A DNA stretch of 64,000 nt, taken from the NCBI RefSeq assembly GCF_002979515.1, contig NZ_PCPA01000005.1, positions 124,001-188,000 on the forward strand. Reading direction: 5' to 3'. Source of the stretch: Microbacterium sp. MYb54. Lineage in GTDB: Bacteria; Actinomycetota; Actinomycetes; Actinomycetales; Microbacteriaceae. The notes beneath the pieces are model-generated. The model worked only from the letters and a program-made list of their open reading frames with translations. It was not told the DNA's origin and ran no database searches. The position numbers were made by a program, and so were the translations under genes. Position 1 is the first letter of the stretch, and every line of letters begins with the position of its first letter. This document shows positions 35,248 through 45,070 of the stretch, piece by piece.

Positions 35248-35556
35248 ATGGCGGGACAGAAGATCCGCATTCGCCTGAAGTCGTATGACCACGAGGTCAT
35301 CGACACATCCGCACGCAAGATCGTCGACACCGTGACCCGTGCGGGCGCGACCGTCGTCGGACCCGTGCCGCTTCCGACCGAGAAGAACGTCGTGTGCGTC
35401 ATCCGGTCGCCGCACAAGTACAAGGACAGCCGCGAGCACTTCGAGATGCGCACCCACAAGCGTCTGATCGACATCGTCGACCCGACGCCCAAGGCTGTCG
35501 ACTCGCTGATGCGCCTCGACCTGCCGGCCGATGTCAACATCGAGATCAAGCTCTGA
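35248..35556 (+). CDS. rpsJ: 30S ribosomal protein S10
   Basis: 102 residues, complete; binds 16S rRNA in the 30S head and also serves as NusE in antitermination. [19 protein letters not shown] and [20 protein letters not shown] are diagnostic. The start is ATG 35248; upstream in-frame codons do not match the family. First gene of the S10 operon. Confidence 0.99.
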   Translation: MAGQKIRIRLKSYDHEVIDTSARKIVDTVTRAGATVVGPVPLPTEKNVVCVIRSPHKYKDSREHFEMRTHKRLIDIVDPTPKAVDSLMRLDLPADVNIEIKL

Positions 35557-35564
35557 GGTTCGAC

Positions 35565-36224
35565 ATGGCTGACATCAACTCCAAGATTTCCAAGGGCATG
35601 CTGGGCACGAAGCTCGGCATGACCCAGGTGTGGAACGAGAGCGGCAAGCTCATTCCCGTCACCGTCATCGAGCTGGCGCCCAACGTGGTCACCCAGGTCC
35701 GCACGCCCGAGAAGGACGGCTACAACGCCGTTCAGATCGCGTACGGCCAGATCGATCCCCGCAAGGTGAACAAGCCGCTCTCGGCTCACTTCGAGGCAGC
35801 CGGCGTCACGCCGCGTCGTCACGTCACCGAGATCCGCACCGCGGACGCCGGCGACTACACCCTGGGCCAGGAGCTCACGGTCGACGGCACCTTCGATGCA
35901 GGCCAGCTCGTCGACGTCGTCGGCACGAGCAAGGGCAAGGGCTTCGCCGGTGTCATGAAGCGTCACAACTTCAAGGGCGTCTCGGCATCGCACGGTTCGC
36001 ACCGCAACCACCGCAAGCCCGGCTCCATCGGCGCATCGTCGACCCCGAGCCGCGTCTTCAAGGGCATGCGCATGGCCGGCCGTATGGGTGGCGAGCGCGT
36101 GACCGTCCTCAACCTCACGGTGCACGCCGTCGACATCGAGAAGGGTCTGCTGCTCGTCAAGGGCGCCGTCCCCGGTGCTCGTGGCCGCATCGTCTATGTC
36201 CGCAACGCAGTGAAGGGTGCCTGA
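35565..36224 (+). CDS. rplC: 50S ribosomal protein L3
   Basis: 219 residues; binds near the 3' end of 23S rRNA and reaches the peptidyl transferase centre. The [11 protein letters not shown] start, [16 protein letters not shown] and [20 protein letters not shown] motifs are intact. It starts 8 bases after rpsJ and ends 2 bases before rplD. Confidence 0.99.
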   Translation: MADINSKISKGMLGTKLGMTQVWNESGKLIPVTVIELAPNVVTQVRTPEKDGYNAVQIAYGQIDPRKVNKPLSAHFEAAGVTPRRHVTEIRTADAGDYTLGQELTVDGTFDAGQLVDVVGTSKGKGFAGVMKRHNFKGVSASHGSHRNHRKPGSIGASSTPSRVFKGMRMAGRMGGERVTVLNLTVHAVDIEKGLLLVKGAVPGARGRIVYVRNAVKGA

Positions 36225-36226
36225 AC

Positions 36227-36889
36227 ATGGCTGACTCCACTCTCGCGCTCGACGTCCTCAAGGCAGACGGCAAGAAGGCAGGCTCGATCGAGCTTCCCGC
36301 CGCACTGTTCGACGCCAAGACGAACATCCCGCTCATCCACCAGGTCGTCGTCGCGCAGCTCGCGGCGGCTCGCCAGGGCACGCACTCGACCAAGCGTCGT
36401 GGCGAGGTCTCCGGTGCCGGTCGCAAGCCCTTCAAGCAGAAGGGCACGGGTAACGCCCGTCAGGGTTCCATCCGCGCGCCGCACATGACCGGCGGTGGCA
36501 TCGTCCACGGCCCGAAGCCGCGTGACTACTCGCAGCGCACCCCCAAGAAGATGATCGCCGCCGCCCTGCTGGGCGCGCTCAGCGACCGTTTCCGCGGTGA
36601 CCGCATCCACGCCATCGAGTCCTTCGGGATCGACGGCACGCCCTCGACCAAGACCGCGGTGAACTTCCTCACCAACGTCGTCTCGTCGAAGAACGTGCTC
36701 GTCGTGATCGAGCGCAACGACGACGTGACGCTGAAGAGCATCCGCAACCTGTCGAACCTGCACGTGCTGACGTTCGACCAGCTCAACGCATACGACGTTC
36801 TCGTCTCCGACGACATCGTCTTCACCCAGGCCGCGCTCGAGGGCTTCATCGCCTCCAAGTCCGGCGCCAACCAGGAGGTCTCCGCATGA
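36227..36889 (+). CDS. rplD: 50S ribosomal protein L4
   Basis: 220 residues; lines the exit tunnel. The tunnel loop region [20 protein letters not shown] followed by [20 protein letters not shown] is complete. L4 commonly represses its own operon in other bacteria, which is relevant to the leader upstream of rpsJ. Its end overlaps rplW by 4 bases. Confidence 0.99.
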   Translation: MADSTLALDVLKADGKKAGSIELPAALFDAKTNIPLIHQVVVAQLAAARQGTHSTKRRGEVSGAGRKPFKQKGTGNARQGSIRAPHMTGGGIVHGPKPRDYSQRTPKKMIAAALLGALSDRFRGDRIHAIESFGIDGTPSTKTAVNFLTNVVSSKNVLVVIERNDDVTLKSIRNLSNLHVLTFDQLNAYDVLVSDDIVFTQAALEGFIASKSGANQEVSA

Positions 36890-37209
36890 GCGAGCAGGCA
36901 GCTGTTCTCCAGACGGCCCTGAACAAGGACCCGCGCGACATCATCCTGAAGCCGGTCGTGTCCGAGAAGAGCTACGGGCTCATCGATGAGGGTAAGTACA
37001 CCTTCCTCGTCGACCCGCGCGCTTCGAAGACCGAGATCAAGCTCGCCATCGAGAAGATCTTCGGCGTCAAGGTCGCTGGGGTCAACACCCTCAACCGCGT
37101 CGGCAAGGCTCGTCGCACCCGCTTCGGCACCGGCAAGCGCAAGGACACCAAGCGCGCCATCGTCACCCTGAAGTCGGGCACCATCGACATCTTCACGGCA
37201 ATCGGCTGA
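36886..37209 (+). CDS. rplW: 50S ribosomal protein L23
   Basis: 107 residues; sits at the tunnel exit and is a docking point for trigger factor and SRP. The conserved [20 protein letters not shown] and [16 protein letters not shown] segments are present. It has a ~12-residue N-terminal extension relative to E. coli. An ATGA overlap couples it to rplD. Confidence 0.99.
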   Translation: MSEQAAVLQTALNKDPRDIILKPVVSEKSYGLIDEGKYTFLVDPRASKTEIKLAIEKIFGVKVAGVNTLNRVGKARRTRFGTGKRKDTKRAIVTLKSGTIDIFTAIG

Positions 37210-37229
37210 TCCGGGGGATAAGGACAATA

Positions 37230-38069
37230 ATGGCTATTCGCAAGTACAAGCCCACGACCCCGGGCCGTCGCGGCTCGTCGGTGGCTGACTTCGCCGAGAT
37301 CACCCGATCGACGCCGGAGAAGTCGCTGCTGCGCCCGCTCTCGAAGACCGGTGGTCGTAACAACCAGGGCCGCATCACGACCCGTCACATCGGTGGTGGC
37401 CACAAGCGCCAGTACCGCGTCATCGACTTCCGTCGTAACGACAAGGACGGCGTCAACGCCAAGGTCGCTCACATCGAGTACGACCCCAACCGCACCGCGC
37501 GCATCGCGCTGCTGCACTACTTCGACGGTGAGAAGCGCTACATCCTCGCGCCGGCGAAGCTGAAGCAGGGCGACGTCATCGAGTCCGGTGCCGGGGCTGA
37601 CATCAAGCCGGGTAACAACCTCCCGCTGAAGAACATCCCCACCGGTACCGTCATCCACGCGATCGAGCTCCGCCCCGGCGGCGGCGCGAAGATGGCACGT
37701 TCGGCCGGAGCTTCCGTCCGTCTCGTCGCCAAGGATGGCAACTTCGCTCAGCTGCGTCTCCCCTCGGGCGAGATCCGCAACGTCGATGCGCGCTGCCGCG
37801 CGACCATCGGCGAGGTCGGCAACGCCGAGCAGTCGAACATCAACTGGGGTAAGGCCGGCCGCATGCGCTGGAAGGGCGTCCGCCCGACCGTGCGTGGTGT
37901 CGCCATGAACCCGGTCGATCACCCGCACGGTGGTGGTGAGGGTAAGACCTCTGGTGGTCGTCACCCCGTCTCCCCGTGGGGCCAGGCTGAGGGTCGTACC
38001 CGTCACGCCAACAAGGAAAGCGACAAGTACATCGTGCGTCGTCGTAACGCCGGCAAGAAGCGTAAGTAG
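37230..38069 (+). CDS. rplB: 50S ribosomal protein L2
   Basis: 279 residues; one of the oldest 50S proteins, needed for subunit joining and peptidyl transfer. [38 protein letters not shown] and the essential [18 protein letters not shown] region (with the catalytic-site-adjacent His) are all seen. Separated from rplW by 20 bases. Confidence 0.99.
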   Translation: MAIRKYKPTTPGRRGSSVADFAEITRSTPEKSLLRPLSKTGGRNNQGRITTRHIGGGHKRQYRVIDFRRNDKDGVNAKVAHIEYDPNRTARIALLHYFDGEKRYILAPAKLKQGDVIESGAGADIKPGNNLPLKNIPTGTVIHAIELRPGGGAKMARSAGASVRLVAKDGNFAQLRLPSGEIRNVDARCRATIGEVGNAEQSNINWGKAGRMRWKGVRPTVRGVAMNPVDHPHGGGEGKTSGGRHPVSPWGQAEGRTRHANKESDKYIVRRRNAGKKRK

Positions 38070-38081
38070 GAGTAAGAGAAG

Positions 38082-38363
38082 ATGCCTCGCAGTCTTAAGA
38101 AGGGCCCCTTCGTCGACGATCACCTGCTTCGCAAGGTGGTCGTGCAGAACGAAGCCGGCACCAAGAACGTCATCAAGACCTGGTCCCGTCGGTCCATGAT
38201 CATCCCGGCGATGCTGGGTCACACGATCGCGGTCCACGACGGACGCAAGCACATTCCTGTGTTCGTGTCCGAGACCATGGTCGGTCACAAGCTGGGCGAG
38301 TTCGCGCCCACCCGCACCTTCCGCGGCCACGAGAAGGACGACAAGAAGGGGCGGCGCCGCTAA
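38082..38363 (+). CDS. rpsS: 30S ribosomal protein S19
   Basis: 93 residues, standard length; contacts the A-site finger of the 50S through the 30S head. [16 protein letters not shown] and the PEFAPTRTF-type end ([20 protein letters not shown]) identify it. The stop overlaps the rplV ATG by one base. Confidence 0.99.
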   Translation: MPRSLKKGPFVDDHLLRKVVVQNEAGTKNVIKTWSRRSMIIPAMLGHTIAVHDGRKHIPVFVSETMVGHKLGEFAPTRTFRGHEKDDKKGRRR

Positions 38364-38761
38364 TGGTCGAATCGATCGCACGCGTGCGACACATCCGCGT
38401 GACCCCTCAGAAGGCTCGTCGTGTCATCGCGCTCATCAAGGGCAAGCAGGCCCAGGAGGCTCTGGCGATCCTGAAGTTCGCACAGCAGAGCGCCAGCGAG
38501 CCGATCTACAAGCTTGTCGCGTCGGCCATGGCCAACGCGCAGGTCAAGGCAGATCGTGACGGCGAGTTCCTCGACGAGCAGGACCTCTACGTGTCCAGCA
38601 TCTACGTCGACGAGGGCTCGACGCTCAAGCGTTTCCGCCCCCGTGCACAGGGTCGCGCTTTCCAGATCAAGAAGCGCACGAGCCACATCACGGTCGTGCT
38701 CTCGACGCCTGAGGCGGCTCCGGCCGCCACGGGCGACAGCAACAAGAAGGCGAGCAAGTAA
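38363..38761 (+). CDS. rplV: 50S ribosomal protein L22
   Basis: 132 residues; its beta-hairpin lines the exit tunnel near the macrolide site. [20 protein letters not shown] and [20 protein letters not shown] are the signature. An Ala/Lys-rich tail (SNKKASK end) extends past the E. coli length. One-base overlaps on both sides show tight coupling. Confidence 0.99.
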   Translation: MVESIARVRHIRVTPQKARRVIALIKGKQAQEALAILKFAQQSASEPIYKLVASAMANAQVKADRDGEFLDEQDLYVSSIYVDEGSTLKRFRPRAQGRAFQIKKRTSHITVVLSTPEAAPAATGDSNKKASK

Positions 38762-39516
38762 TGGGACAGAAGGTAAACCCGTACGGCTTCCGTCTCGGCA
38801 TCACGACGGACCACGTCTCGCGTTGGTTCTCTGACTCGACGAAGCCGGGTCAGCGTTACGCCGACTACGTCGCCGAGGACATCAAGATCCGCAACCTGCT
38901 CAAGACGCAGCTCGACCGCGCCGGTGTCTCGAACATCGAGATCGAGCGCACCCGTGACCGCGTCCGCGTCGACATCCACACCGCCCGTCCGGGCATCGTG
39001 ATCGGTCGTCGTGGAGCCGAGGCCGAGCGCATCCGCGGCGACCTCGAGAAGCTCTCGGGCAAGCAGATCCAGCTGAACATCCTCGAGGTCAAGAACCCCG
39101 AGGCCGATGCTCAGCTCGTCGCACAGGGCATCGCCGAGCAGCTCTCTGCTCGCGTGGCGTTCCGTCGTGCGATGCGCAAGGGTCTGCAGGGCGCTCAGCG
39201 CGCCGGCGCCAAGGGCATCCGCATCCAGGTCTCCGGCCGCCTCGGCGGCGCCGAGATGAGCCGTTCGGAGTTCTACCGCGAAGGTCGTGTGCCGCTGCAC
39301 ACGCTTCGCGCGAACATCGACTACGGCTTCTACGAGGCGAAGACCACGTTCGGCCGCATCGGCGTGAAGGTCTGGATCTACAAGGGCGACCTGACGGCAA
39401 AGGAGCTCGCTCGCGAGCAGGCCAATGCACCCAAGGCTCGTCGTGACGACCGTGGTGGCGACCGCCGCCGTGCCCCGCGCAACGAGGCACCTGTTGCAGA
39501 AGGAGCGTCGGCATAA
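38761..39516 (+). CDS. rpsC: 30S ribosomal protein S3
   Basis: 251 residues; forms the mRNA entry site. [18 protein letters not shown], a KH-type RNA-binding segment with [20 protein letters not shown], and KVWIYKGDL are conserved. The C-terminal ~35 residues are an Arg/Asp/Ala-rich tail typical of actinobacteria. Starts on the last base of the rplV stop. Confidence 0.99.
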   Translation: MGQKVNPYGFRLGITTDHVSRWFSDSTKPGQRYADYVAEDIKIRNLLKTQLDRAGVSNIEIERTRDRVRVDIHTARPGIVIGRRGAEAERIRGDLEKLSGKQIQLNILEVKNPEADAQLVAQGIAEQLSARVAFRRAMRKGLQGAQRAGAKGIRIQVSGRLGGAEMSRSEFYREGRVPLHTLRANIDYGFYEAKTTFGRIGVKVWIYKGDLTAKELAREQANAPKARRDDRGGDRRRAPRNEAPVAEGASA

Positions 39517-39935
39517 TGCTCATCCCCCGTAAGGTCAAGTTCCGCAAGCAGCACCACCCGGGTCGCTCGGGTCAGGCAACCGGTGGCACGAAGGTCTCCT
39601 TCGGCGAGTACGGTATCCAGGCCCTCACGCCCGCGTACGTGACGAACCGTCAGATCGAGTCCGCTCGTATCGCGATGACCCGTCACATCAAGCGTGGTGG
39701 CAAGGTGTGGATCAACATCTACCCCGACCGTCCGCTCACGAAGAAGCCTGCCGAAACCCGCATGGGTTCCGGTAAGGGTTCCCCCGAGTGGTGGGTCGCA
39801 AACGTCAAGCCGGGCCGTGTCCTCTTCGAGGTCGCGGGAGTCGACGAGGAGCTCGCTCGCGAAGCTCTGACCCGTGCAATTCACAAGCTGCCGCTCAAGG
39901 CACGCATCATCAAGCGCGAGGAGGGCGACGCGTAA
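39516..39935 (+). CDS. rplP: 50S ribosomal protein L16
   Basis: 139 residues; helps place the aminoacyl-tRNA in the A site and carries the oxazolidinone/evernimicin-relevant loop. [20 protein letters not shown] and [20 protein letters not shown] are diagnostic. One-base overlaps link it to rpsC and rpmC. Confidence 0.99.
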   Translation: MLIPRKVKFRKQHHPGRSGQATGGTKVSFGEYGIQALTPAYVTNRQIESARIAMTRHIKRGGKVWINIYPDRPLTKKPAETRMGSGKGSPEWWVANVKPGRVLFEVAGVDEELAREALTRAIHKLPLKARIIKREEGDA

Positions 39936-40252
39936 TGGCGATCGGCACCAAGGAGCTCGCTCCTACAGAGCTCGACACGTTCGAAGACCAGCGCCTCGTC
40001 GAGGAGCTGCGTAAGGCCAAGGAGGAGCTGTTCAACCTCCGTTTCCAGTCGGCCACCGGCCAGCTGGAGAGCCACGGCCGCATCCGCGCCGTCAAGCGCG
40101 ACATCGCGCGTCTCTACACGGTGATCCGCGAACGCGAGCTGGGCATCCGTGCGACGCCCGCTCCGGTCGAGGTTCCCGCGAAGAAGGCGACCAAGTCGAA
40201 GGCGAAGAAGGCGGACTCCGCTGACGACGCCGTGAAGGAAGAGGCTGAGTGA
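39935..40252 (+). CDS. rpmC: 50S ribosomal protein L29 with extended C-terminus
   Basis: 105 residues, longer than the usual ~65. Residues 1-75 are the two-helix L29 fold ([32 protein letters not shown]). The remaining ~30 are an Ala/Lys then acidic tail ([17 protein letters not shown]). Such tails are common in this group. Overlaps rplP and rpsQ by one base each. Confidence 0.97.
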   Translation: MAIGTKELAPTELDTFEDQRLVEELRKAKEELFNLRFQSATGQLESHGRIRAVKRDIARLYTVIRERELGIRATPAPVEVPAKKATKSKAKKADSADDAVKEEAE

Positions 40253-40584
40253 TGGCCACGAAGAAGGAAGCGACTGCGGAGACGCAGGTCGTCGGACACG
40301 AGTCGTCCGAGCGCGATGTCCGCGACTCCGCTGCCCGCGGTTACCGCAAGGCACGCCGCGGCTACGTCGTCAGCGACAAGATGGACAAGACCATCGTGGT
40401 CGAGGTCGAGGACCGCGTGAAGCACCCGCTTTACGGCAAGGTCATCCGCCGCACCTCGAAGGTCAAGGCGCACGATGAGGCGAACTCCGCCGGCATCGGC
40501 GACCTGGTCCTGATCAACGAGACCCGCCCGCTGAGCGCCACGAAGCGCTGGCGCCTGGTGGAGATTCTGGAGAAGGCCAAGTGA
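40252..40584 (+). CDS. rpsQ: 30S ribosomal protein S17
   Basis: 110 residues; an early-assembling OB-fold protein of the 30S body. The core [20 protein letters not shown] and [20 protein letters not shown] are clear. It has an N-terminal extension of about 30 polar residues. ATG 40252 overlaps the rpmC stop; a GTG at 40249 is possible but less likely. Confidence 0.98.
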   Translation: MATKKEATAETQVVGHESSERDVRDSAARGYRKARRGYVVSDKMDKTIVVEVEDRVKHPLYGKVIRRTSKVKAHDEANSAGIGDLVLINETRPLSATKRWRLVEILEKAK

Positions 40585-40949
40585 TTCAGCAGGAATCCCG
40601 ACTCAAGGTCGCCGACAACACCGGCGCCAAGGAGCTGCTCACCATCCGCGTGCTCGGTGGCTCGAAGCGCCGTTACGCGGGCCTCGGCGACACCATCGTC
40701 GCGACCGTCAAGGACGCGATCCCCGGTGGCAACGTCAAGAAGGGCGACGTCGTCAAGGCGGTCATCGTCCGCACCAAGAAGGAGGTCCGTCGTCCGGACG
40801 GCTCCTACATCAAGTTCGACGAGAACGCCGCAGTGATCCTGAAGAACGACGGGGAGCCCCGCGGCACCCGTATCTTCGGGCCGGTCGGTCGTGAGCTTCG
40901 TGACAAGAAGTTCATGAAGATCGTCTCGCTGGCGCCGGAGGTCATCTAA
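40581..40949 (+). CDS. rplN: 50S ribosomal protein L14
   Basis: 122 residues, standard; forms intersubunit bridges. [20 protein letters not shown] and [20 protein letters not shown] are the signature. It begins with GTG in a 4-base overlap with rpsQ. First gene of the classical spc operon, here continuous with S10. Confidence 0.99.
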   Translation: MIQQESRLKVADNTGAKELLTIRVLGGSKRRYAGLGDTIVATVKDAIPGGNVKKGDVVKAVIVRTKKEVRRPDGSYIKFDENAAVILKNDGEPRGTRIFGPVGRELRDKKFMKIVSLAPEVI

Positions 40950-40951
40950 TC

Positions 40952-41311
40952 ATGGCGAAGATCAAGAAGGGTGACCTGGTTCAGGTCATCACCGGTGCCA
41001 CGCAGGAGCGTGGCGGCGACCGCGGTAAGCAGGGCAAGGTGCTCGACATCCTTGCTGAGAAGAACCGCGTCATCGTCGAAGGCGTGAACTACGTCACCAA
41101 GCACACCCGCGTCGGACAGACGCAGCGTGGCACGAAGACCGGAGGCATCGAGACCGTCGAAGCCTCCATCCACATCTCGAACGTCGCACTTGTCGACCCT
41201 TCGACCAAGAAGCCGACCAAGGTCGGCCACCGGGTCGAGGAGCAGACGAAGGACGGCGTCAAGCGCACCGTCCGCGTGCGTTACGCGAAGAAGAGCGGTA
41301 AGGACCTCTGA
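40952..41311 (+). CDS. rplX: 50S ribosomal protein L24
   Basis: 119 residues; initiates 50S assembly. It has the KOW motif [20 protein letters not shown] and [20 protein letters not shown]. Starts 2 bases after rplN and overlaps rplE by one base. Confidence 0.99.
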   Translation: MAKIKKGDLVQVITGATQERGGDRGKQGKVLDILAEKNRVIVEGVNYVTKHTRVGQTQRGTKTGGIETVEASIHISNVALVDPSTKKPTKVGHRVEEQTKDGVKRTVRVRYAKKSGKDL

Positions 41312-41901
41312 TGAGCACCGACACTGCCGCGCCGGCTGGCAAGATCCAGCCGCGCCTGAAGCAGAAGTACAACACCGAGATCAAGAAGGCGATGCAGGAA
41401 GAGTTCGGTTACGCGAACGTCATGCAGATCCCCGGACTGGTCAAGGTCGTCGTGAACACCGGTGTCGGCGAGGCAGCTCGCGACAGCAAGGTGATCGATG
41501 GCGCGGTCGAAGACCTCACCAAGATCACCGGCCAGAAGCCGATCGTCACGAAGGCCCGTAAGTCCATCGCGCAGTTCAAGCTGCGTGAGGGCCAGGCCAT
41601 CGGTGCGCACGTCACCCTCCGTGGCGACCGTGCGTGGGAGTTCGTCGACCGCCTCGTGTCGCTCGCACTGCCCCGTATCCGCGACTTCCGCGGTCTCTCG
41701 GGCAAGCAGTTCGATGGCAACGGCAACTACACCTTCGGTCTCCAGGAGCAGAGCGTGTTCCACGAGATCGATCAGGACAAGATCGACCGGGTTCGCGGTT
41801 TCGACATCACTGTCGTCACCACCGCGAAGACGGATGACGAGGGCCGGGCACTGCTCCGTCACCTCGGCTTCCCGTTCCGCTCGGAAGACGCACAGGCGTA
41901 A
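41311..41901 (+). CDS. rplE: 50S ribosomal protein L5
   Basis: 196 residues; binds 5S rRNA and contacts the 30S head. [40 protein letters not shown] and [20 protein letters not shown] are conserved. The next gene is expected to be rpsN (S14), but a hairpin and a promoter follow instead, then rpsH. Confidence 0.99.
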   Translation: MSTDTAAPAGKIQPRLKQKYNTEIKKAMQEEFGYANVMQIPGLVKVVVNTGVGEAARDSKVIDGAVEDLTKITGQKPIVTKARKSIAQFKLREGQAIGAHVTLRGDRAWEFVDRLVSLALPRIRDFRGLSGKQFDGNGNYTFGLQEQSVFHEIDQDKIDRVRGFDITVVTTAKTDDEGRALLRHLGFPFRSEDAQA

Positions 41902-41908
41902 CACCCTT

Positions 41909-41963
41909 GACGGGCTCAGTACACCTCTTGCCGTCATAAGCCAGGTGTGTCACTGAGCCCGTC
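41909..41963 (+). terminator. strong hairpin after rplE
   Basis: GACGGGCTCAGT (41909-41920) pairs perfectly with ACTGAGCCCGTC (41952-41963), and ACACCT pairs inside with AGGTGT across a small bulge. It could end or attenuate transcription before rpsH. Confidence 0.75.
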
Positions 41964-41973
41964 GATGTGCACG

Positions 41974-41979
41974 TACAAT
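41974..41979 (+). promoter_or_regulatory. probable internal promoter before rpsH
   Basis: TACAAT is a near-ideal -10 box placed directly after the rplE hairpin, with a weak -35. An inverted repeat CAATT-GAA-AATTG overlaps it (41976-41988). It would restart transcription of the rpsH-rplO block. Confidence 0.6.
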
Positions 41980-42053
41980 TGAAAATTGCGTGTCATCGCA
42001 GGCCGTCTGTCGTGTAACGGCAGCCGGAACCTCATGAACAAAGGAAATCAACA

Positions 42054-42452
42054 ATGACAATGACAGACCCGGTCGCAGATCTGCTGACCCGTCTGCGCAA
42101 CGCGAACTCGGCGCACCACGATTCCGTGACCCTGCCGTCGAGCAAGCTCAAGACGCACATCGCCCAGATCCTCCAGCAGGAGGGCTACATCGCCGGCTGG
42201 GAGACCTCTGACGCTCGCGTCGGACAGAACCTCACACTGACGCTGAAGTACGGTCCGAACCGTGAGCGCTCGATCGCTGGCATCAAGCGCGTCTCGAAGC
42301 CCGGCCTCCGCGTCTACGCGAAGTCCACCGAGCTCCCCACGGTTCTCGGCGGCCTCGGCGTGGCCATCCTGTCCACCTCCTCCGGTCTCCTCACCGACCG
42401 TCAGGCTGAGCAGAAGGGCGTGGGCGGAGAAGTTCTCGCCTACGTGTGGTAA
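42054..42452 (+). CDS. rpsH: 30S ribosomal protein S8
   Basis: 132 residues; primary binder of the 16S central domain and the spc-operon repressor in E. coli. It starts [20 protein letters not shown] (ATG 42054, with 42060 as an alternative) and ends [11 protein letters not shown]. The gene lies after a 152-base gap instead of following rpsN. Confidence 0.99.
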   Translation: MTMTDPVADLLTRLRNANSAHHDSVTLPSSKLKTHIAQILQQEGYIAGWETSDARVGQNLTLTLKYGPNRERSIAGIKRVSKPGLRVYAKSTELPTVLGGLGVAILSTSSGLLTDRQAEQKGVGGEVLAYVW

Positions 42453-42458
42453 TTCGAA

Positions 42459-42995
42459 ATGTCGCGTATTGGACGACTTCCCATCGACGTTCCTGCGGGC
42501 GTGACCATTACGGTCGACGGCCGTCAGGTCGCGGTGAAGGGCCCCAAGGGTGAGCTCACCCTGACGGTTGCCAATCCCATCGAGGTCGCGGTCGAGGAGA
42601 ACCAGGTTCTGGTCTCCCGTCCCGACGACGAGCGCGAGTCGCGGTCGCTTCACGGCCTGACCCGCACGCTCATCAACAACAACATCATCGGCGTGACCCA
42701 GGGCTACACCAAGGGTCTCGAGGTTGTCGGTACCGGTTACCGCGTGCAGCAGAAGGGCAGCTCGGTCGAGTTCGCCCTCGGCTTCTCGCACCCGGTCCTG
42801 ATCGACCCGCCTGCCGGAATCACGCTCACGGTCGAGGGCACCACCAAGCTCACCGTCAGCGGAATCGACAAGCAGGCTGTCGGCGAGGCAGCTGCCAACA
42901 TCCGCAAGATCCGCAAGCCCGAGCCGTACAAGGGCAAGGGTGTGCGCTACGCCGGCGAGATCGTGCGTCGCAAGGCCGGAAAGAGTGGTAAGTAA
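42459..42995 (+). CDS. rplF: 50S ribosomal protein L6
   Basis: 178 residues; near the factor-binding site. [20 protein letters not shown] and [20 protein letters not shown] are diagnostic. Starts 6 bases after rpsH and ends 2 bases before rplR. Confidence 0.99.
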   Translation: MSRIGRLPIDVPAGVTITVDGRQVAVKGPKGELTLTVANPIEVAVEENQVLVSRPDDERESRSLHGLTRTLINNNIIGVTQGYTKGLEVVGTGYRVQQKGSSVEFALGFSHPVLIDPPAGITLTVEGTTKLTVSGIDKQAVGEAAANIRKIRKPEPYKGKGVRYAGEIVRRKAGKSGK

Positions 42996-42997
42996 CC

Positions 42998-43357
42998 ATG
43001 GCTCTCAAGTCAAAGTCTGACGCCCGCGCGCGTCGTCACGCCCGCCTTCGCAAGAAGGTCGTCGGCACCGAGGCGCGTCCGCGTCTCGTCGTCAACCGTT
43101 CGGCCCGCCACGTCTTCGTGCAGCTGGTCGACGACAGCAAGGGTCACACCGTCGCGTCGGCATCGACGCTCGAGACCGACCTGCGCTCGCTCGAGGGTGA
43201 CAAGACCGCCAAGGCCCGCAAGGTCGGCGAGATCCTCGCCGAGCGTGCGAAGGCTGCCGGCGTTTCCGAGGCAGTGTTCGACCGTGGCGGCAACCGCTAC
43301 GCCGGTCGTGTCGCCGCCATCGCCGACGGCGCCCGCGAGGGGGGTCTGGCACTGTGA
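42998..43357 (+). CDS. rplR: 50S ribosomal protein L18
   Basis: 119 residues; binds 5S rRNA together with L5. [37 protein letters not shown] and [20 protein letters not shown] are conserved. Overlaps the GTG of rpsE by 4 bases. Confidence 0.99.
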   Translation: MALKSKSDARARRHARLRKKVVGTEARPRLVVNRSARHVFVQLVDDSKGHTVASASTLETDLRSLEGDKTAKARKVGEILAERAKAAGVSEAVFDRGGNRYAGRVAAIADGAREGGLAL

Positions 43358-44070
43358 GTGACAACAAGGAGAACGAAGTGACCGAAACGGCTGCTGCCGC
43401 TCCCGAGGCGGCTGCTGTCGTCTCTGAGACGGCCGCCGGCACGACCCAGGCCGAGCCTGCTCGCGAGGGCCGCCGCGGCGGCGGTCGCGATCGGAACCAG
43501 GGTGGCGGTCGTGACCGCAACTCGCGCGACCGTGGCGACAACCAGTTCCTGGAGCGCGTCGTCACGATCAACCGCGTCTCGAAGGTCGTGAAGGGTGGTC
43601 GTCGCTTCAGCTTCACCGCTCTCGTGGTCGTCGGCGACGGCAACGGTCTGGTCGGCGTCGGCTACGGCAAGGCCCGAGAGGTCCCCCTGGCGATCTCGAA
43701 GGGTGTCGAAGAGGCCAAGCGCAACTTCTTCCGCGTTCCGCGCGTCGGCAGCACCATCCCGCACCCGGTGCAGGGTGAGGCGGCCGCCGGTGTGGTCCTG
43801 CTTCGTCCGGCCGCTGCCGGTACCGGTGTCATCGCCGGTGGTCCGGTCCGCGCCGTGCTCGAGTGCGCCGGTATCCACGACGTGCTGTCGAAGTCGCTCG
43901 GTTCCTCGAACACGATCAACATCGTCCACGCGACGGTCACCGCCCTGAAGCAGCTCGAGGAGCCTCGTGCGGTCGCCGCGCGTCGTGGCCTCGAGTTCGA
44001 CCAGGTCGCCCCTGCGCGTCTCGTGCGCGCCGAGGCTGAGGCAATCGCCGCACAGAAGGTAGGTTCCTGA
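43354..44070 (+). CDS. rpsE: 30S ribosomal protein S5 with long N-terminal extension
   Basis: 238 residues compared with about 165 in E. coli. The first ~62 residues are an Ala/Glu stretch followed by [20 protein letters not shown], an RGG-like basic segment. The S5 core then begins with [20 protein letters not shown] and includes the spectinomycin-site loop region. S5 maintains decoding accuracy and helicase activity at the mRNA entry. GTG start in an overlap with rplR. Confidence 0.98.
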   Translation: MSDNKENEVTETAAAAPEAAAVVSETAAGTTQAEPAREGRRGGGRDRNQGGGRDRNSRDRGDNQFLERVVTINRVSKVVKGGRRFSFTALVVVGDGNGLVGVGYGKAREVPLAISKGVEEAKRNFFRVPRVGSTIPHPVQGEAAAGVVLLRPAAAGTGVIAGGPVRAVLECAGIHDVLSKSLGSSNTINIVHATVTALKQLEEPRAVAARRGLEFDQVAPARLVRAEAEAIAAQKVGS

Positions 44071-44255
44071 TGGCCGCGCGACTGAAGGTCACGCAGATCA
44101 AGTCCAAGGTGAGCGAGAAGCAGAACCAGCGCGACACGCTGCGCAGCCTCGGTCTGAAGCGGATCGGTGACACCACCGTCCGCCCCGACGACGCGCAGAC
44201 GCGCGGTTACGTCAAGACCGTCGCACACCTCGTCAAGGTTGAGGAGATCGACTAA
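44070..44255 (+). CDS. rpmD: 50S ribosomal protein L30
   Basis: 61 residues, standard; a small 50S surface protein. [20 protein letters not shown] followed by [14 protein letters not shown] is typical. One-base overlaps with rpsE and rplO. Confidence 0.98.
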   Translation: MAARLKVTQIKSKVSEKQNQRDTLRSLGLKRIGDTTVRPDDAQTRGYVKTVAHLVKVEEID

Positions 44256-44887
44256 TGGCTGAGAAGAACGAAGCCGTCGAGGCTGAGAAGGCCACGAAGA
44301 AGGCTGCAGCTCCCAAGGCTGCCGCCGAGAAGAAGCCGGCAGCGAAGAAGGCTCCGGCCAAGGCCGCTGCCAACGCCAAGGCTGAGGCTCCGGCCAAGAA
44401 GCCTGCTGCCAAGAAGGCAACGCCTGCGAAGGATGCTCCGGCATCCCGCCCCGGCGTGCTGAAGGTGCACCACCTGCGTCCCGTCCCCGGGTCCAACACC
44501 GCCAAGACTCGCGTCGGCCGTGGTGAGGGCTCGAAGGGTAAGACCGCTGGTCGTGGAACCAAGGGCACCAAGGCGCGCAACACCGTTCGCGTCGGCTTCG
44601 AGGGTGGGCAGATGCCGCTGCACATGCGCACCCCGAAGCTGCGCGGGTTCAAGAACCCGTTCCGCGTGGAGTACCAGGTCGTGAACCTGGAGAAGCTCGC
44701 GGAGCTGTACCCCAAGGGTGGCGATGTCACCATCGGCGACCTGGTCGCCAAGGGTGCCGTTCGCAAGAACGAGAAGGTCAAGGTTCTCGGAAACGGCGAC
44801 ATCGCCGTGAAGCTCACCGTTTCGGTCGACAAGGTCTCGGGTTCTGCCGAGCAGAAGATCGTCGCGGCAGGCGGATCCGTCAAGTAG
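44255..44887 (+). CDS. rplO: 50S ribosomal protein L15 with AKKA-rich N-terminus
   Basis: 210 residues, about 65 longer than E. coli L15. Residues 1-65 are Ala/Lys/Pro repeats ([18 protein letters not shown] and similar), like the tails of histone H1. The L15 core starts at about 66 with [20 protein letters not shown] and [20 protein letters not shown]. Last ribosomal gene before the secY hairpin. Confidence 0.98.
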   Translation: MAEKNEAVEAEKATKKAAAPKAAAEKKPAAKKAPAKAAANAKAEAPAKKPAAKKATPAKDAPASRPGVLKVHHLRPVPGSNTAKTRVGRGEGSKGKTAGRGTKGTKARNTVRVGFEGGQMPLHMRTPKLRGFKNPFRVEYQVVNLEKLAELYPKGGDVTIGDLVAKGAVRKNEKVKVLGNGDIAVKLTVSVDKVSGSAEQKIVAAGGSVK

Positions 44888-44895
44888 CCGCATTG

Positions 44896-44928
44896 CAAGA
44901 GGGGCCGGAGATTCTCCGGCCCCTCTTG
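44896..44928 (+). terminator. hairpin between rplO and secY
   Basis: CAAGAGGGGCCGGAG and CTCCGGCCCCTCTTG form a perfect 15-bp stem with an ATT loop, 9 bases after the rplO stop. It is a terminator or attenuator. A possible weak promoter (TACCCT near 45013) lies before secY. Confidence 0.85.
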
Positions 44929-45070
44929 TGGTTTCACACTCCGAGACCTCGCTCTGGGGCCGCATCCGGCGGGCCTGGTATCGGTGGCGAATTCCGGGAA
45001 GCCCGGTTTGCGTTACCCTGGTCTTTCAGCCGTCCTTCGGGAGCCGGCAACCTTTTCAGGAGGAACGTCC

